Assembly: GCA_046331245.1 (NCBI GenBank)
Contig: JAXLRH010000008.1
Location: 62,001-126,000, forward strand
Source: SSF14 sp046331245
GTDB lineage: Bacteria > Actinomycetota > Acidimicrobiia > Acidimicrobiales > Microtrichaceae
Direction: 5' to 3'
Length of the DNA stretch: 64,000 bases
Below, piece by piece: positions 52,831 through 62,091 of this stretch. Every line of letters starts with the position of its first letter. The stretch's first letter is position 1. The translations under genes were made by a program, and so were the position numbers. The notes under the pieces are model-generated. The model made no database searches and had not been told where the DNA came from. It saw only the letters and a list, made by a program, of their open reading frames with translations.

Positions 52831-54032
52831 GCGTCGCTCCCGACCGGACGGAACGGGAGGGAGGTGCGGCGCCGCACGTAGTTCCCCGGGGCGAAGGTGC
52901 CGGCGTCGGCGTCGACCTCGAAGGCCGGGAAGCGTTCGAGGAGCAGCTCGAGCGCGATTCGCGCCTGCAACCGAGCCGCCGCGGCGCCGAGGCAGTGGTG
53001 CACCCCGTAGCCGAAGGTCATCATCCGCTCGATGCGACGCGTGACGTCGAGCCGGTCGGCCTCGTCGCCGAACTCGCGAGGATCGCGGTTCGCCGACCCG
53101 TAGAGGAGCAGCACCTTGCGACCGGCGGGCACGGTGCGCCCGTGCAGCGTGACCGGCGTCGTCGTGGTGCGGGCGAGGCCCTGCACTGGCGAGGTGAGTC
53201 GCAGCAGCTCCTCGACGGCGCCCGGCAGGAGGCCCGGATCGTCGAGCAGCAATCGACGCTGGTCGGGGTGGGCGGTGAGGAGCTCGGCGGCGCCGCCGAG
53301 GAGCCCGGTCGTCGTGTCGTTGCCTCCGGCGACCATCGTGAAGGCGAACCCCAGCACTGCGAGCACCGACACGTCGTCTCCGGCGGCGACGAGCTCGCTG
53401 ATCATGTCGTCGCCCGGCGCGGCCCGGCGTCGCTCGATGAGCTCGGAGAAGTAGTCGAGGAGCTCGGAGAGGCGGGTGGCGGCGAGCGTGACGTCGCCGA
53501 GCGCGTTCGCGTCGACGATCGCCTCGGTCCACACGTCGAACCGTTCGCGATCGGCGTCGGGGACGCCGAGGTAGTGGGCCACCACCATGCTCGGCAGCGG
53601 CTTGAAGAGGGCCGCGACGATGTCGCATGCACCAGCCTCGGCGACGGCGTCGAGGCGGTCCGTGACGAAGGCCCGGATCGCTGGCTCGACGGTGGCCACC
53701 TGTCGGGGGGTGAAGCCGCGGGCGACGAGGCGGCGGAACGCGGTGTGGTCGGGCGGGTCCATCATCACCATGGGTCGCGCCTCGTCGAGGCCGATGCGCT
53801 CGCGCTCGCCGTAGGTGGTGGTGAGGCCCTGCTCGGAGGAGAAGGTGCCGTGGTCGCGCGCCGCCCGCCACACATCCTCGAAGCGGGACAGCACCCAGTG
53901 GTCGTGGTCGCGTCCCGTCGGGTCGTCGACGTGGTGCAGCGGATCGTGGTCGCGGAGGGCCTCGTACATCGGGTGGGGGTCGACCCACCCGTCGCCGGAC
54001 CGGGGGACGAACATCGCCGTGTGAGACATCAT
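52827..54032 (-). CDS. Cytochrome P450 (TetR-controlled)
   Basis: A 401-aa P450 with I-helix VAGGNDTTTG (Gly-Asn replaces the common acidic residue), ExxR in VEELLRLTS and haem loop FGYGVHHCLGAAAARL. The HTAFRRLVARGFTPRQV and PSMVVAHYLG segments place it among bacterial CYP families used on steroids or fatty acids. First gene of a P450-TetR-SDR operon. Confidence -1.
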   Translation of the reverse strand: MMSHTAMFVPRSGDGWVDPHPMYEALRDHDPLHHVDDPTGRDHDHWVLSRFEDVWRAARDHGTFSSEQGLTTTYGERERIGLDEARPMVMMDPPDHTAFRRLVARGFTPRQVATVEPAIRAFVTDRLDAVAEAGACDIVAALFKPLPSMVVAHYLGVPDADRERFDVWTEAIVDANALGDVTLAATRLSELLDYFSELIERRRAAPGDDMISELVAAGDDVSVLAVLGFAFTMVAGGNDTTTGLLGGAAELLTAHPDQRRLLLDDPGLLPGAVEELLRLTSPVQGLARTTTTPVTLHGRTVPAGRKVLLLYGSANRDPREFGDEADRLDVTRRIERMMTFGYGVHHCLGAAAARLQARIALELLLERFPAFEVDADAGTFAPGNYVRRRTSLPFRPVGSDA

Positions 54033-54050
54033 GAGACAAATGTCTCATGA
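54029..54050. promoter_or_regulatory. TetR operator overlapping P450 start
   Basis: A 10-bp perfect inverted repeat TCATGAGACA-AA-TGTCTCATGA across the P450 start codon. It matches the TGAGACANNTGTCTCA pattern common for this TetR group. Repressor binding here would block the P450-TetR-SDR operon. Confidence -1.
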
Positions 54051-54149
54051 ATGCGACGTGATGTCGAGTGTGACTCGTCGTGCACGGCAATTACTACTAA
54101 GGCCGGTGACGTTGACCCTTCGACTCGGCGGCTGTTGGAATCTGTGCCC

Positions 54150-55655
54150 ATGACCCGCCGTCGTCCTGCTTCGCCGCGTGCCGTGGCCGCCGTGGCCGCG
54201 TTCGCCGCCGTGGTGTGGCTCGCCACCCCCGGCCTCGGGGGCGAGTCGGGAGCGCAGCCGGCGGTGTCCTCGCCGGGCGCCGCGTACCGGGCGACCACCT
54301 GGCTCGCCGGACAGGCGGACAACGGCGCGTTCGGCGACGCGGGCGCGGTCGACTGGGGGCTGACGGCCGACGCCGCCCTCGCCGACGCCGCGTCCGGGCT
54401 CGGCTCCGCCGGCACCGCCGCGGTCGACCAGCTCCGCGCCCACGTCGCCGCGTACGTCTCTCCGCTCGGGGGCGCCGACCGGGCGGCCGGCCCGCTCGCG
54501 AAGCTGCTCGTGACGGCCGCCGTGTACGGCGCCGACGTCACCTCGTTCGGCGGATGGAACCTGCGGGCGGAGGTGCTCGCGCTCGTGAAGTCGACGCCCG
54601 GCGACGTCAACGCCGGCCGCATCCAGAGCGTGGTCGAGCCCGACGCGTCCAACGGGTTCTCGCAGAGCCTCGCGGTGATCGGCCTCGCCCGCACCGGCAC
54701 GGTGCCGCCGGCCGTCGTCACGTACCTCCTGCACCAGCAGTGTCCCGACGGCGGGTTCCGGCTCTTCTTCACCGGTGCGGGTGGCTCGTGCACCGCCAGC
54801 ACGCAGTCCGACACCGACACGACCGGCCTTGCGATCCAGGGCCTACTCGCCGTCGACACGCCGGCCGCCGATCAGGCGGTGCAGTCGGCCGTGGCCTGGC
54901 TGCTCGCACGCCAGACGGCGGACGGCTCGTTCAAGGGCACCGGCCCGACGAGCGCGGCCAACTCGAACAGCACGGGCATCGCTGCCCAGGGCCTGCGGGC
55001 CGCCGGTCATCCCGACGAGGCCGCCCTCGCCGCCGGATGGCTGCGCTCGTTGCAGCTGGGATGCGACGTCACGGCGTCGGGCCTCGTCGCCGATCGCGGC
55101 GCGATCGCGTACTCCGTGGCGGTCCGCGACTCCACGATCGCCGACGGAGCGATCAGCCCCACGTTCCGCGACCAGTTCCGGCGCTCGACCGCACAGGCCG
55201 TGCTGGGTCTCACGGGCGAGTCACTCCTCACGATGACCGTGGCCGAGACGCCGGAGGACACCGGCGACTGCACGTCGCCGCCGGGCTCCACCAGCACGAC
55301 GGCGCCGTCGTCCAACGGTGGTTCGACCACGACGACCAGCACGTCGACCTCCACGACCTCGTCCACCTCCACCTCGACCACCACGACGACCGTGGCCTCG
55401 ACCACGACGACCTCCACGACGGCGCCCGCGTCGACCACCAGCGCGGCGCGGGCGACGACGACCACGACCGTCGCCGTACGGGTGCTCGCCAACACGGTCT
55501 CGGGCTCGTCGTCGTCCACCTCGACCTCCTCCGGCTCCTCCGGCTCCTCCGGCCTGGCCGTGACCGGCGGCGACGTCGGCCGTGTGGTGGCGTGGGCGGT
55601 GCTGGTCGCCGCCGTCGGGGTGGGCCTGCTGGGTCTCCGCCGCCGTGCGGACTGA
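54150..55655 (+). CDS. Exported alpha/alpha-barrel (prenyltransferase/terpene-cyclase-like) protein
   Basis: A 501-aa protein with a signal peptide (8-30), an alpha/alpha-toroid domain (about 40-380) with repeated short helices and QxxDGxF-like repeat marks (GQADNGAFGD, QCPDGGFRLF, RQTADGSFKGTG), a long Thr/Ser linker and a C-terminal transmembrane anchor (LAVTGGD, LRRRAD). It lacks terpene-cyclase catalytic DDTA motifs. The fold of repeated QxxDGS-type helices is also that of intrinsic factor/transcobalamin. Because the next gene encodes a beta-rich secreted protein and the following three encode an ECF transporter, a vitamin-capture role is proposed. Confidence -1.
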   Translation: MTRRRPASPRAVAAVAAFAAVVWLATPGLGGESGAQPAVSSPGAAYRATTWLAGQADNGAFGDAGAVDWGLTADAALADAASGLGSAGTAAVDQLRAHVAAYVSPLGGADRAAGPLAKLLVTAAVYGADVTSFGGWNLRAEVLALVKSTPGDVNAGRIQSVVEPDASNGFSQSLAVIGLARTGTVPPAVVTYLLHQQCPDGGFRLFFTGAGGSCTASTQSDTDTTGLAIQGLLAVDTPAADQAVQSAVAWLLARQTADGSFKGTGPTSAANSNSTGIAAQGLRAAGHPDEAALAAGWLRSLQLGCDVTASGLVADRGAIAYSVAVRDSTIADGAISPTFRDQFRRSTAQAVLGLTGESLLTMTVAETPEDTGDCTSPPGSTSTTAPSSNGGSTTTTSTSTSTTSSTSTSTTTTTVASTTTTSTTAPASTTSAARATTTTTVAVRVLANTVSGSSSSTSTSSGSSGSSGLAVTGGDVGRVVAWAVLVAAVGVGLLGLRRRAD

Positions 55656-56644
55656 CGCTCCGACCGGAGGCCGTCGGCCTCGGCCCGGCGTGGTTCGGCT
55701 CGGCGTCCGGCTCGTCCTGGCGGCCGTGACGGTCGGCGCATCGGCGATCGCCGCGATCGCAACGCCCGCTGCCGCGGCCGCGACCACGTGGACCGACGGC
55801 GTGTGCACCTCGGCCGACGGGGTGACCGTGATCGTCGACTTCGCGTCGCTGGGCGGCGGCGTCGTCACCAGGTGCGCCACGGGCGCCTCGAGTGACGGGT
55901 TCGCCGCACTCGAGCGGGCCGGCTTCGACGTGCGGCGCGCATCGCTCTCGACGGGCTTCCTGTGTCGCATCGACGGCCGTCCCGGCAACGATCCGTGCAC
56001 CACCCCGTCGCCGCCGGACGCGTACTGGTCCTACTGGACCGCCTCCATCGGTGGCTCGTGGAACTACAGCCAGATCGGCGCCGGCACGGTCGGCACCGCG
56101 CCGTCGGGAGGTGTGCAGGGCTGGTCGTTCAGCACCGGCGACGAGCGTCCCCCGTCCGTGGCGGTGCCGGCCGGGTACGCCCCGCGACCGACCGTGCCGC
56201 GCACGTCGCCGCCGGCCACATTCCACCCGCCACGTCGCCACCCCCACGGCACCGGCACCCACCGGTGCCGGTGGTGGGTCGGTGCCGGCCACCCGACCGC
56301 CTGCCACCGCGGCGCCCGGAGTCGCCGCACCGGTGGGTGGCGCGCCCACCACGACCGTCGCCGGCGTGGCCGTGCTCGGAACCAGCGAGACCGTGGCCCC
56401 CGGAGCCACCCCGTCGACCACCCTCGACGCAGCAGCCGCCGCATCGTCCACGACGGCGCCGGCCTCGACGACGTCGCCGGGACGATCGTCGGACGGTGGG
56501 GCCCGCGACGTGGCGTCGGTCGTCCGCGTCAGCAGCGACGACGGTGGCGGCCCGCCGGTGGGCACCATCGTGGGCACCGGGCTCGTCGGCGCCGTCGGCG
56601 CCGGCGCGTTCGTCGCCCGGCGTCGCCGGCCCGGTCATGGCTGA
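55645..56644 (+). pseudogene. Exported DUF4430/transcobalamin-like protein, apparent frameshift
   Basis: GTG 55645 starts a frame with a signal peptide (VRLVLAAVTVGASAIAAIA) and a domain DGVTVIVDFASLGGG, GFAALERAGFDV, GFLCRIDG, DAYWSYWTASIGGSWNYS and VQGWSFSTGDERP, fitting the DUF4430-type beta-domain. The similarity changes to the next frame near a run of five C (56241-56245), which then gives a Thr/Pro linker and a final TM anchor to the stop at 56644. A one-base insertion, real or error, is likely. It overlaps the preceding stop and the EcfT start, so the set is an operon. Confidence -1.
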
Positions 56645-57770
56645 CGACCGGCTCCGCCTCCCGCGGGCGCTCCACCCGCTGGCGTGGTGGTTGTGGGCGC
56701 TCGGTCTCGCCACGGGGGCCAGCCGCGCGACCAACCCGCTGGTGCTGGCGCTCGTGGTCGCGGTCGTGTGCTGGGTGGTCGCCGCCCGACGCACCGACGC
56801 GCCGTGGGCGCGCTCGTTCCGCTCGTTCCTGTTCCTCGGCGGCCTGATCATCGCGATCCGGGTCGTGTTCTACGCGATCGTCGGCAACCGCTTCGGCACC
56901 CACCGCCTGGTGACGTTGCCCGAGGTGGCGCTGCCCCGGTGGGCGGCGGGCGTGCGGCTCGGCGGGCCGATCACGCTGGAGGGGCTGCTCACTGCGGCCT
57001 TCGACGGCGGCCGCCTCGCCACGCTGATGATCTGCCTCGGCGCCGCGAACACGCTGGCGAACCCACGCCGCCTGCTGCGATGCGTGCCCGGTGGGCTGTA
57101 CGAGGTGGGCACGGCCGTCGTGGTCGCGCTGAGCGTGGGGCCGCAGCTGCTCGAGAGCGTGCAGCGCGTGCGTCGCGCCCGACGCCTGCGGGGCGCCACC
57201 GACTCGGGGCTCCGTGCGCTCCGTGGCATCGCCGTTCCGGTGCTCGCCGACGCGCTCGACCACGCGCTGGCGCTCGCGGCATCGATGGACTCACGCGGGT
57301 ACGGGCGCTCGGGCGGCGTCGCTGCGCCGGTGCGTCGCGTCACGGGGGCAGCGATCGTGCTCGGTCTCATGGGCGTGTGCGTCGGCGTGTACGCGCTGCT
57401 CGACGGCACCACCGATGCCCGTCTCGGGGTGCCGGTGCTCGTAGCCGGTCTGGCGATCGCCGTCGCGGGTCTCGTCGTCGGTGGTCGTCGCGTGCGCCCC
57501 ACCAGCTACCGGCCCGACCCCTGGGCGTGGCCCGAGTGGGTCGTGGCCGGCTCCGGCATCGCGGCGGCGATCGCGCTGTTCACCGCCGGCGCCGTCGATC
57601 CGGACGCGCTGAGCCCGTCACTCGTTCCGCTGACGTGGCCGACGCTCGCAGTGCTCCCGGCGGTGGGGGTGCTCGTGGCGCTCGCTCCGGCCTGGGCCGC
57701 TCCGCCCGTGCGGCTGCCGGCGTCGCGGGCGTCGGTCGGCGAGCGCGTGGGGGAGGGGGTGGCCGCGTGA
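56637..57770 (+). CDS. ecfT: ECF transporter transmembrane component T
   Basis: A 377-aa EcfT/CbiQ-like protein. It has the coupling-helix motifs RRARRLRG and AASMDSRGYG (Ala-Arg-Gly / Ser-Arg-Gly class) that dock in the EcfA ATPases, with hydrophobic helices before and after; an unusually long C-terminal membrane part follows (TM segments to residue 360). It starts within the stop of the preceding gene. Confidence -1.
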   Translation: MADDRLRLPRALHPLAWWLWALGLATGASRATNPLVLALVVAVVCWVVAARRTDAPWARSFRSFLFLGGLIIAIRVVFYAIVGNRFGTHRLVTLPEVALPRWAAGVRLGGPITLEGLLTAAFDGGRLATLMICLGAANTLANPRRLLRCVPGGLYEVGTAVVVALSVGPQLLESVQRVRRARRLRGATDSGLRALRGIAVPVLADALDHALALAASMDSRGYGRSGGVAAPVRRVTGAAIVLGLMGVCVGVYALLDGTTDARLGVPVLVAGLAIAVAGLVVGGRRVRPTSYRPDPWAWPEWVVAGSGIAAAIALFTAGAVDPDALSPSLVPLTWPTLAVLPAVGVLVALAPAWAAPPVRLPASRASVGERVGEGVAA

Positions 57771-59395
57771 TCCGCTTCGAGCACGTGTCGTTCACCTATC
57801 CCGGCGCGTCGGCGCCGACCCTGCGCGACGTCGACCTCCGGATTCCCGAGGGCGAGCTGTGCCTGGTGGTCGGGCGCACCGGCACCGGCAAGACCACGTT
57901 CCTCCGGGCGGTCAACGGTCTCGTGCCCCGATTCACCGGCGGCCACCTGGGCGGCGTGGTCTCCGTCGACGGCCGCCGCACCAGTGACGCCGCGCCCCGG
58001 GAGTTCGCCGACCTCGTCGGCATCGTCGGCCAGGACCCCGTCGCCGGCTTCGTCACGGACACCGTCGAGGAGGAGCTGGCCTACGGCATGGAGCAGCTGT
58101 CCCTACCGCCCGACGTGATGCGGACGCGGGTCGAGGAGACGCTCGACCTGCTGGGCATCGCGGACCTGCGGGACCGACCGCTGCGCGCGCTCAGCGGCGG
58201 CCAGCAGCAGCGGGTGGCGATCGGTTCGGTGCTCACGTGCCATCCGCGCGTGCTGGTGCTCGACGAGCCCACCTCCGCGCTCGACCCGACGGCGGCGGAG
58301 GAGGTGCTCGCGGCGATCACGCGCCTCGTGCACGACCTCGGCACCACCGTGCTGCTCGCCGAGCACCGGTTGGAGCGAGTCGTGCAGTACGCCGATCGGG
58401 TGGTGCAGGTGACCGAGGACGGTCGGGTGGTCGACGGGCCGCCCGCGGAGATGATGGCGACCTCGCCGGTCGCGCCGCCGGTGGTCCAGCTTGGGCGCCG
58501 TGCGGGCTGGTCGCCGCTCGCGCTCTCCGTCCGCGACGCCCGCCGGCAGGCGGGCCCGCTCCGCGACGCGCTGGCCGGGGCGACGCCGGCGGGACGCGGG
58601 CACGCGCTCGCTCCGGGCGGCGCGCCGGCCATGGTCGCGACCGACCTGGTCGTCCGCTACGACGACGTGCTGGCGGTGCGGCAGTTGAGCGTCGGGCTGC
58701 TGGGCGGCGAGGTCGTCGCCCTCATGGGCCGCAACGGCGCCGGCAAGAGCTCCCTCCTGTGGGCGCTGCAGGGCTCCGGCGACCGGGCCTCCGGCACCGT
58801 GGACGTCGGCGGGCGCGACCCCGCTGACCTCGGCGTCGCCGACGCACGCCGGCTGGTCGGGCTCGTGCCCCAGTCGTCGGGTGACCTGCTCTACCACCAG
58901 TCCGTCGCCGAGGAGTGCGCCACCGCCGACGCCGCGGCGGGCGCGGCGTCGGGCGCCACGCGGGCGCTGCTCGACCGCATCGCGGACCGCGACGGCGCTG
59001 CGATCGACGACGACGCCCACCCCCGCGACCTGTCGGAGGGGCAGCGGCTCGCGCTCGTCCTCGCCATCCAGCTCGTCGCCGCGCCCGGCGTGCTCCTGCT
59101 CGACGAGCCGACCCGGGGGCTCGACTACGGCGCGAAGGCGGCGCTGGCCGCCCTGCTCGCCGAGCTCGCTGCAGCAGGCCGCGCCGTGGTGGTCGCGACC
59201 CACGACGTCGAGTTCGTCGCGTCGGTCGCCGATCGGACGATCCTGATGGCGCAGGGCGAGATCGTCGCCGACGGCGCGACGGCGGCCGTGATCTCGGCGT
59301 CGCCGATGTTCGCCCCACAGGTGTCGAAGATCCTGGCGCCGCAGGCGTGGCTGACGGTCGAGGAGGTGTCCGATGCGCTCGACGCCCGCGGCTGA
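57767..59395 (+). CDS. ECF transporter ATPase, two fused domains (EcfA-A')
   Basis: A 542-aa protein with two ABC ATPase domains. Domain 1: GRTGTGKTT, LSGGQQQR and VLVLDEPTSALD. Domain 2: GRNGAGKSS, LSEGQRLA (variant signature) and LLLDEPTRGLD. Both keep catalytic Glu and the H-loop. The GTG at 57767 overlaps the EcfT stop (GTGA). Fused EcfA-A' energises the T and S components in vitamin or metal uptake. Confidence -1.
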   Translation: MIRFEHVSFTYPGASAPTLRDVDLRIPEGELCLVVGRTGTGKTTFLRAVNGLVPRFTGGHLGGVVSVDGRRTSDAAPREFADLVGIVGQDPVAGFVTDTVEEELAYGMEQLSLPPDVMRTRVEETLDLLGIADLRDRPLRALSGGQQQRVAIGSVLTCHPRVLVLDEPTSALDPTAAEEVLAAITRLVHDLGTTVLLAEHRLERVVQYADRVVQVTEDGRVVDGPPAEMMATSPVAPPVVQLGRRAGWSPLALSVRDARRQAGPLRDALAGATPAGRGHALAPGGAPAMVATDLVVRYDDVLAVRQLSVGLLGGEVVALMGRNGAGKSSLLWALQGSGDRASGTVDVGGRDPADLGVADARRLVGLVPQSSGDLLYHQSVAEECATADAAAGAASGATRALLDRIADRDGAAIDDDAHPRDLSEGQRLALVLAIQLVAAPGVLLLDEPTRGLDYGAKAALAALLAELAAAGRAVVVATHDVEFVASVADRTILMAQGEIVADGATAAVISASPMFAPQVSKILAPQAWLTVEEVSDALDARG

Positions 59396-60224
59396 GCTCG
59401 CACCCCGCACGGCAGCGCGGCGCACGGGCTCCGCGCTGCGGCTCCGCCCGCGCTCGGCCCTCGTGCTCGGCCTGGTGTCGGTGGCGTCGCTGGCGGCGTT
59501 CTGCTGGCCCCTCCTGCTGGCGCCCGAACCGGGCGCGGGGCATTCGCTCGACGCGCCGCTCGTCTTCACGCTGATGCTGCCGGTGCTCGTGGGCATCCTG
59601 CTGGCGGAGATGAGCGAGGGCGGCATCGACGCGAAGTCGCTGGCGATGCTGGCCGTGCTGTCGGCCGTGGGCGCGGCGCTACGCCCGCTCGGCGCCGGCA
59701 CCGCCGGCATCGAGACGGTGTTCTTCCTCCTCATCCTCGCGGGCCGCGTCAACGGTCCGGGCTTCGGGTTCGTGCTCGGCGGGACGACGATGTTCGCCTC
59801 GGCGATCGTCACCGGGGGCGTTGGCCCGTGGCTGCCGTTCCAGATGATGGCGGCGGGATGGGTGGGCCTCGGCGCCGGCCTGCTGCCGCGGGCTCGCGGG
59901 CGTTCGGAGATCGCGCTCCTGTGCGTCTACGGCATCCTGGCGGCGTACGTCTACGGCTCGATCATGAACCTGTGGTTCTGGCCGTTCGGAACGGGCGCCT
60001 CGTCCGACGTGAGCTACGTCGCCGGCGCGCCGATCCTCGACAACCTCCGCCGGTTCGCCGCGTTCGACGCCGTCACGTCGTTCGGCTGGGACACCGGCCG
60101 TGCGGTCACCAACACGGCCCTCCTGGTGTTCGCCGGGCCGGCGGTGCTCGCGACGCTCCGGCGGGCCTCGCGGCGTGCGGCGTTCGACGCTCCGGTCGTC
60201 TTCGACGACGCCGCCCCCGTCTGA
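59373..60224 (+). CDS. ECF transporter substrate-binding (S) component
   Basis: A 283-aa protein with six predicted helices. It has GPGFGFVLGGTTMFASA, GVGPWLPFQMMAAGWVGLGAG and YGSIMNLWFWPF blocks that resemble the CbrT-type cobalamin S-components. It overlaps EcfA by 23 nt. The substrate is not proven; cobalamin is the favoured guess because of the sequence and the secreted intrinsic-factor-like pair upstream. No cobalamin riboswitch was seen upstream of the operon. Confidence -1.
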   Translation: MRSTPAAELAPRTAARRTGSALRLRPRSALVLGLVSVASLAAFCWPLLLAPEPGAGHSLDAPLVFTLMLPVLVGILLAEMSEGGIDAKSLAMLAVLSAVGAALRPLGAGTAGIETVFFLLILAGRVNGPGFGFVLGGTTMFASAIVTGGVGPWLPFQMMAAGWVGLGAGLLPRARGRSEIALLCVYGILAAYVYGSIMNLWFWPFGTGASSDVSYVAGAPILDNLRRFAAFDAVTSFGWDTGRAVTNTALLVFAGPAVLATLRRASRRAAFDAPVVFDDAAPV

Positions 60225-60317
60225 CGCCCACTCCCCGCCGGCGAGCGCGCCGAACACATTTCTGTCTTATGTGGGGGATCGACTCATCGGTCCGAGGCGA
60301 GGACCGACTGTTCACCT

Positions 60318-61844
60318 ATGACCGTGGCACCCCTCGACACCCCGCTCACGTCCGCGTCGCCCGTCGCACTCGACGAGCTCCCGTCCATGCCGGCGGCGGC
60401 GGTCACGATCGTGGGGCGTTGCGACGATCCGGAGGTGGGCATCGCCGAGCTCTCGGACGCGATCTCCCTCGACCCGGCGCTGTCGGCCCGGATCCTTCGC
60501 ATGGCCAACTCCGCCGCCTACAGCCGCGGCAACGAGATCACGACCCTCGACCGGGCGATGATGCTCATGGGCCTGAAGGTCGTGAAGCTCACCGCGCTGG
60601 GCTTCGTCGTCAGCTCCACGCTGTCGGACTCGCTCAGCTCGGCCGCCGACCTCGAGAGCCAGGTGTGGCGCCAGTGCCTCGTCGAGGCCGTCGCCTGCCG
60701 TGAGCTCGCGCTCCTCGCCGGCATCCGCGCCACCTCCGAGGCGTTCCTCGTCGGGCTCTTCGACGGCATGGGTCAGCTGCTCGGCCTGCTCTCGCGACCC
60801 GAGGCGTTCGGCACGCTCCTGACCGAGGACCCCTGGCCGTCGTTCGACGCCCAGCGCGCCACCCTCGGCATGACCGTCACCGAGCTGGTCCGCGCCGCGC
60901 TCGCCAGCTGGGGCGTGCCGCAGCTCTACAGCCTCGTGCTCGAGGCGGCCGAAAGGGTCGACGACGTGGCGGACCACAGCGAGGTCGGCCAGCTCAGCGG
61001 TGTGCTGACGCTCGCCCGTCACGCCACCCGCCAGCTCCTCGGCCACGCCGGCGCCGACCCCACCGAGGCCGACCAGGTGCTCACCCATCTCGGTCTGGCC
61101 CCCGACGCGGTGGACACGATCGCGATCACCCTCGGCACACACGTGACCGATCTCGCCGAGACGCTCGACGTCGACCTGGGCGCCACCCTCGACTACCAGG
61201 CCCTGCTGGCGCAGGCCCGCGACCAGATCATCGCCACGTCGATGCAGATCGCGCAGGAGTCGATCGCCAACGCCGCGCAGATCCAGCAGATGTCGGCCCA
61301 GCAGGACGACCTGCGCCGCGAGGCGCTCACCGACCGCCTGACGACGCTTCCGAACCGGGCGTGCTTCGACGACGCGCTGGCGTCGGCCATCGACGATCGC
61401 GTGAGCGGCCGCACCGTGTCCGGCGCGCTGGGCGTCGCGATGATCGACATCGACCACTTCAAGAGCTTCAACGACACCCACGGGCACCGCTGCGGCGACC
61501 TCGTGCTGGCGGCCGTGGGGGAGCAGCTGCGGGCCATCACCCGCAAGGGCGAGATGATCGCCCGCTACGGCGGCGAGGAGTTCGTGCTCGTGGCACCCAT
61601 CGTCGACGATCTGGAGGCGCTGGAGAAGGCGGCGGAGCGCATTCGTTCGAGCATCGAGTCTCTGCGGGTCGAGTCCGACGGGCTGCTCCTCAACGTCACG
61701 GTGAGCGTCGGTGCGATCGCGGCGGCGACCGTCACGTCGGCAGCTGCGGCCTCGTCGCTGGTGGAGGCGGCCGACCGGCTGCTGTACCAGGCGAAGAACG
61801 CCGGTCGGAACGCCGCCCGCGTGGAGGCGCTCGGCTTCTCCTGA
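60318..61844 (+). CDS. HDOD-GGDEF protein (diguanylate cyclase)
   Basis: A 508-aa protein. Residues about 18-215 are an HDOD domain (SLDPALSARILRMANSA, AYSRGNEITTLDRAMMLMGLK). Residues about 335-500 are a GGDEF domain with active GGEEF (418-422) and DIDHFKSFNDTHGH. The product-inhibition site RxxD is replaced by RKGE, so feedback may be weak. It makes c-di-GMP in response to a signal sensed by HDOD or its partners. No transmembrane helix. Confidence -1.
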   Translation: MTVAPLDTPLTSASPVALDELPSMPAAAVTIVGRCDDPEVGIAELSDAISLDPALSARILRMANSAAYSRGNEITTLDRAMMLMGLKVVKLTALGFVVSSTLSDSLSSAADLESQVWRQCLVEAVACRELALLAGIRATSEAFLVGLFDGMGQLLGLLSRPEAFGTLLTEDPWPSFDAQRATLGMTVTELVRAALASWGVPQLYSLVLEAAERVDDVADHSEVGQLSGVLTLARHATRQLLGHAGADPTEADQVLTHLGLAPDAVDTIAITLGTHVTDLAETLDVDLGATLDYQALLAQARDQIIATSMQIAQESIANAAQIQQMSAQQDDLRREALTDRLTTLPNRACFDDALASAIDDRVSGRTVSGALGVAMIDIDHFKSFNDTHGHRCGDLVLAAVGEQLRAITRKGEMIARYGGEEFVLVAPIVDDLEALEKAAERIRSSIESLRVESDGLLLNVTVSVGAIAAATVTSAAAASSLVEAADRLLYQAKNAGRNAARVEALGFS

Positions 61845-61858
61845 TCCCTTGCTCCGAT

Positions 61859-61875
61859 ATACCCCCTGGGGGTAT
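61859..61875. promoter_or_regulatory. CsoR-type copper operator
   Basis: ATACCCCCTGGGGGTAT, a perfect palindrome with a central T, identical in form to CsoR operators (TACCCCC-GGGGGTA). It lies 9 nt upstream of the chaperone ATG, so a copper-released CsoR would derepress copZ-copA. The csoR gene is not in the window. Confidence -1.
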
Positions 61876-61884
61876 CATGCCGAG

Positions 61885-62091
61885 ATGATCACGACCTCGT
61901 ACACGGTTCAGGGAATGACGTGCGGTCACTGCGTCGAAGCAGTCCGCTCCGAGGTGGCACAGGTCGACGGGGTCACCGCGGTGAGCGTCGATCTCGAGAC
62001 CGGCGCGCTCGACGTGACCTCGGTCGACGCGCTCGATCGCGCGCTCGTCGCGGCGGCCGTCGACGAGGCGGGCTACGAGCTGACGCCATGA
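61885..62091 (+). CDS. copZ: Copper chaperone CopZ
   Basis: A 68-aa HMA-domain protein with MTCGHC (GMTCGHCVEAV) for Cu(I) binding. It stands after the CsoR operator and its stop overlaps the copA start (ATGA), so it hands Cu(I) to CopA. Confidence -1.
   Translation: MITTSYTVQGMTCGHCVEAVRSEVAQVDGVTAVSVDLETGALDVTSVDALDRALVAAAVDEAGYELTP

Noticed and set aside
54033..54149. Cobalamin riboswitch before the ECF operon
   Set aside because: The gap is only 117 nt and no B12-box-like sequence was seen.
57767..59395. Carrying of the EcfA gene as two separate genes
   Set aside because: There is no stop or start between the two ATPase domains; the frame is continuous for 542 aa.
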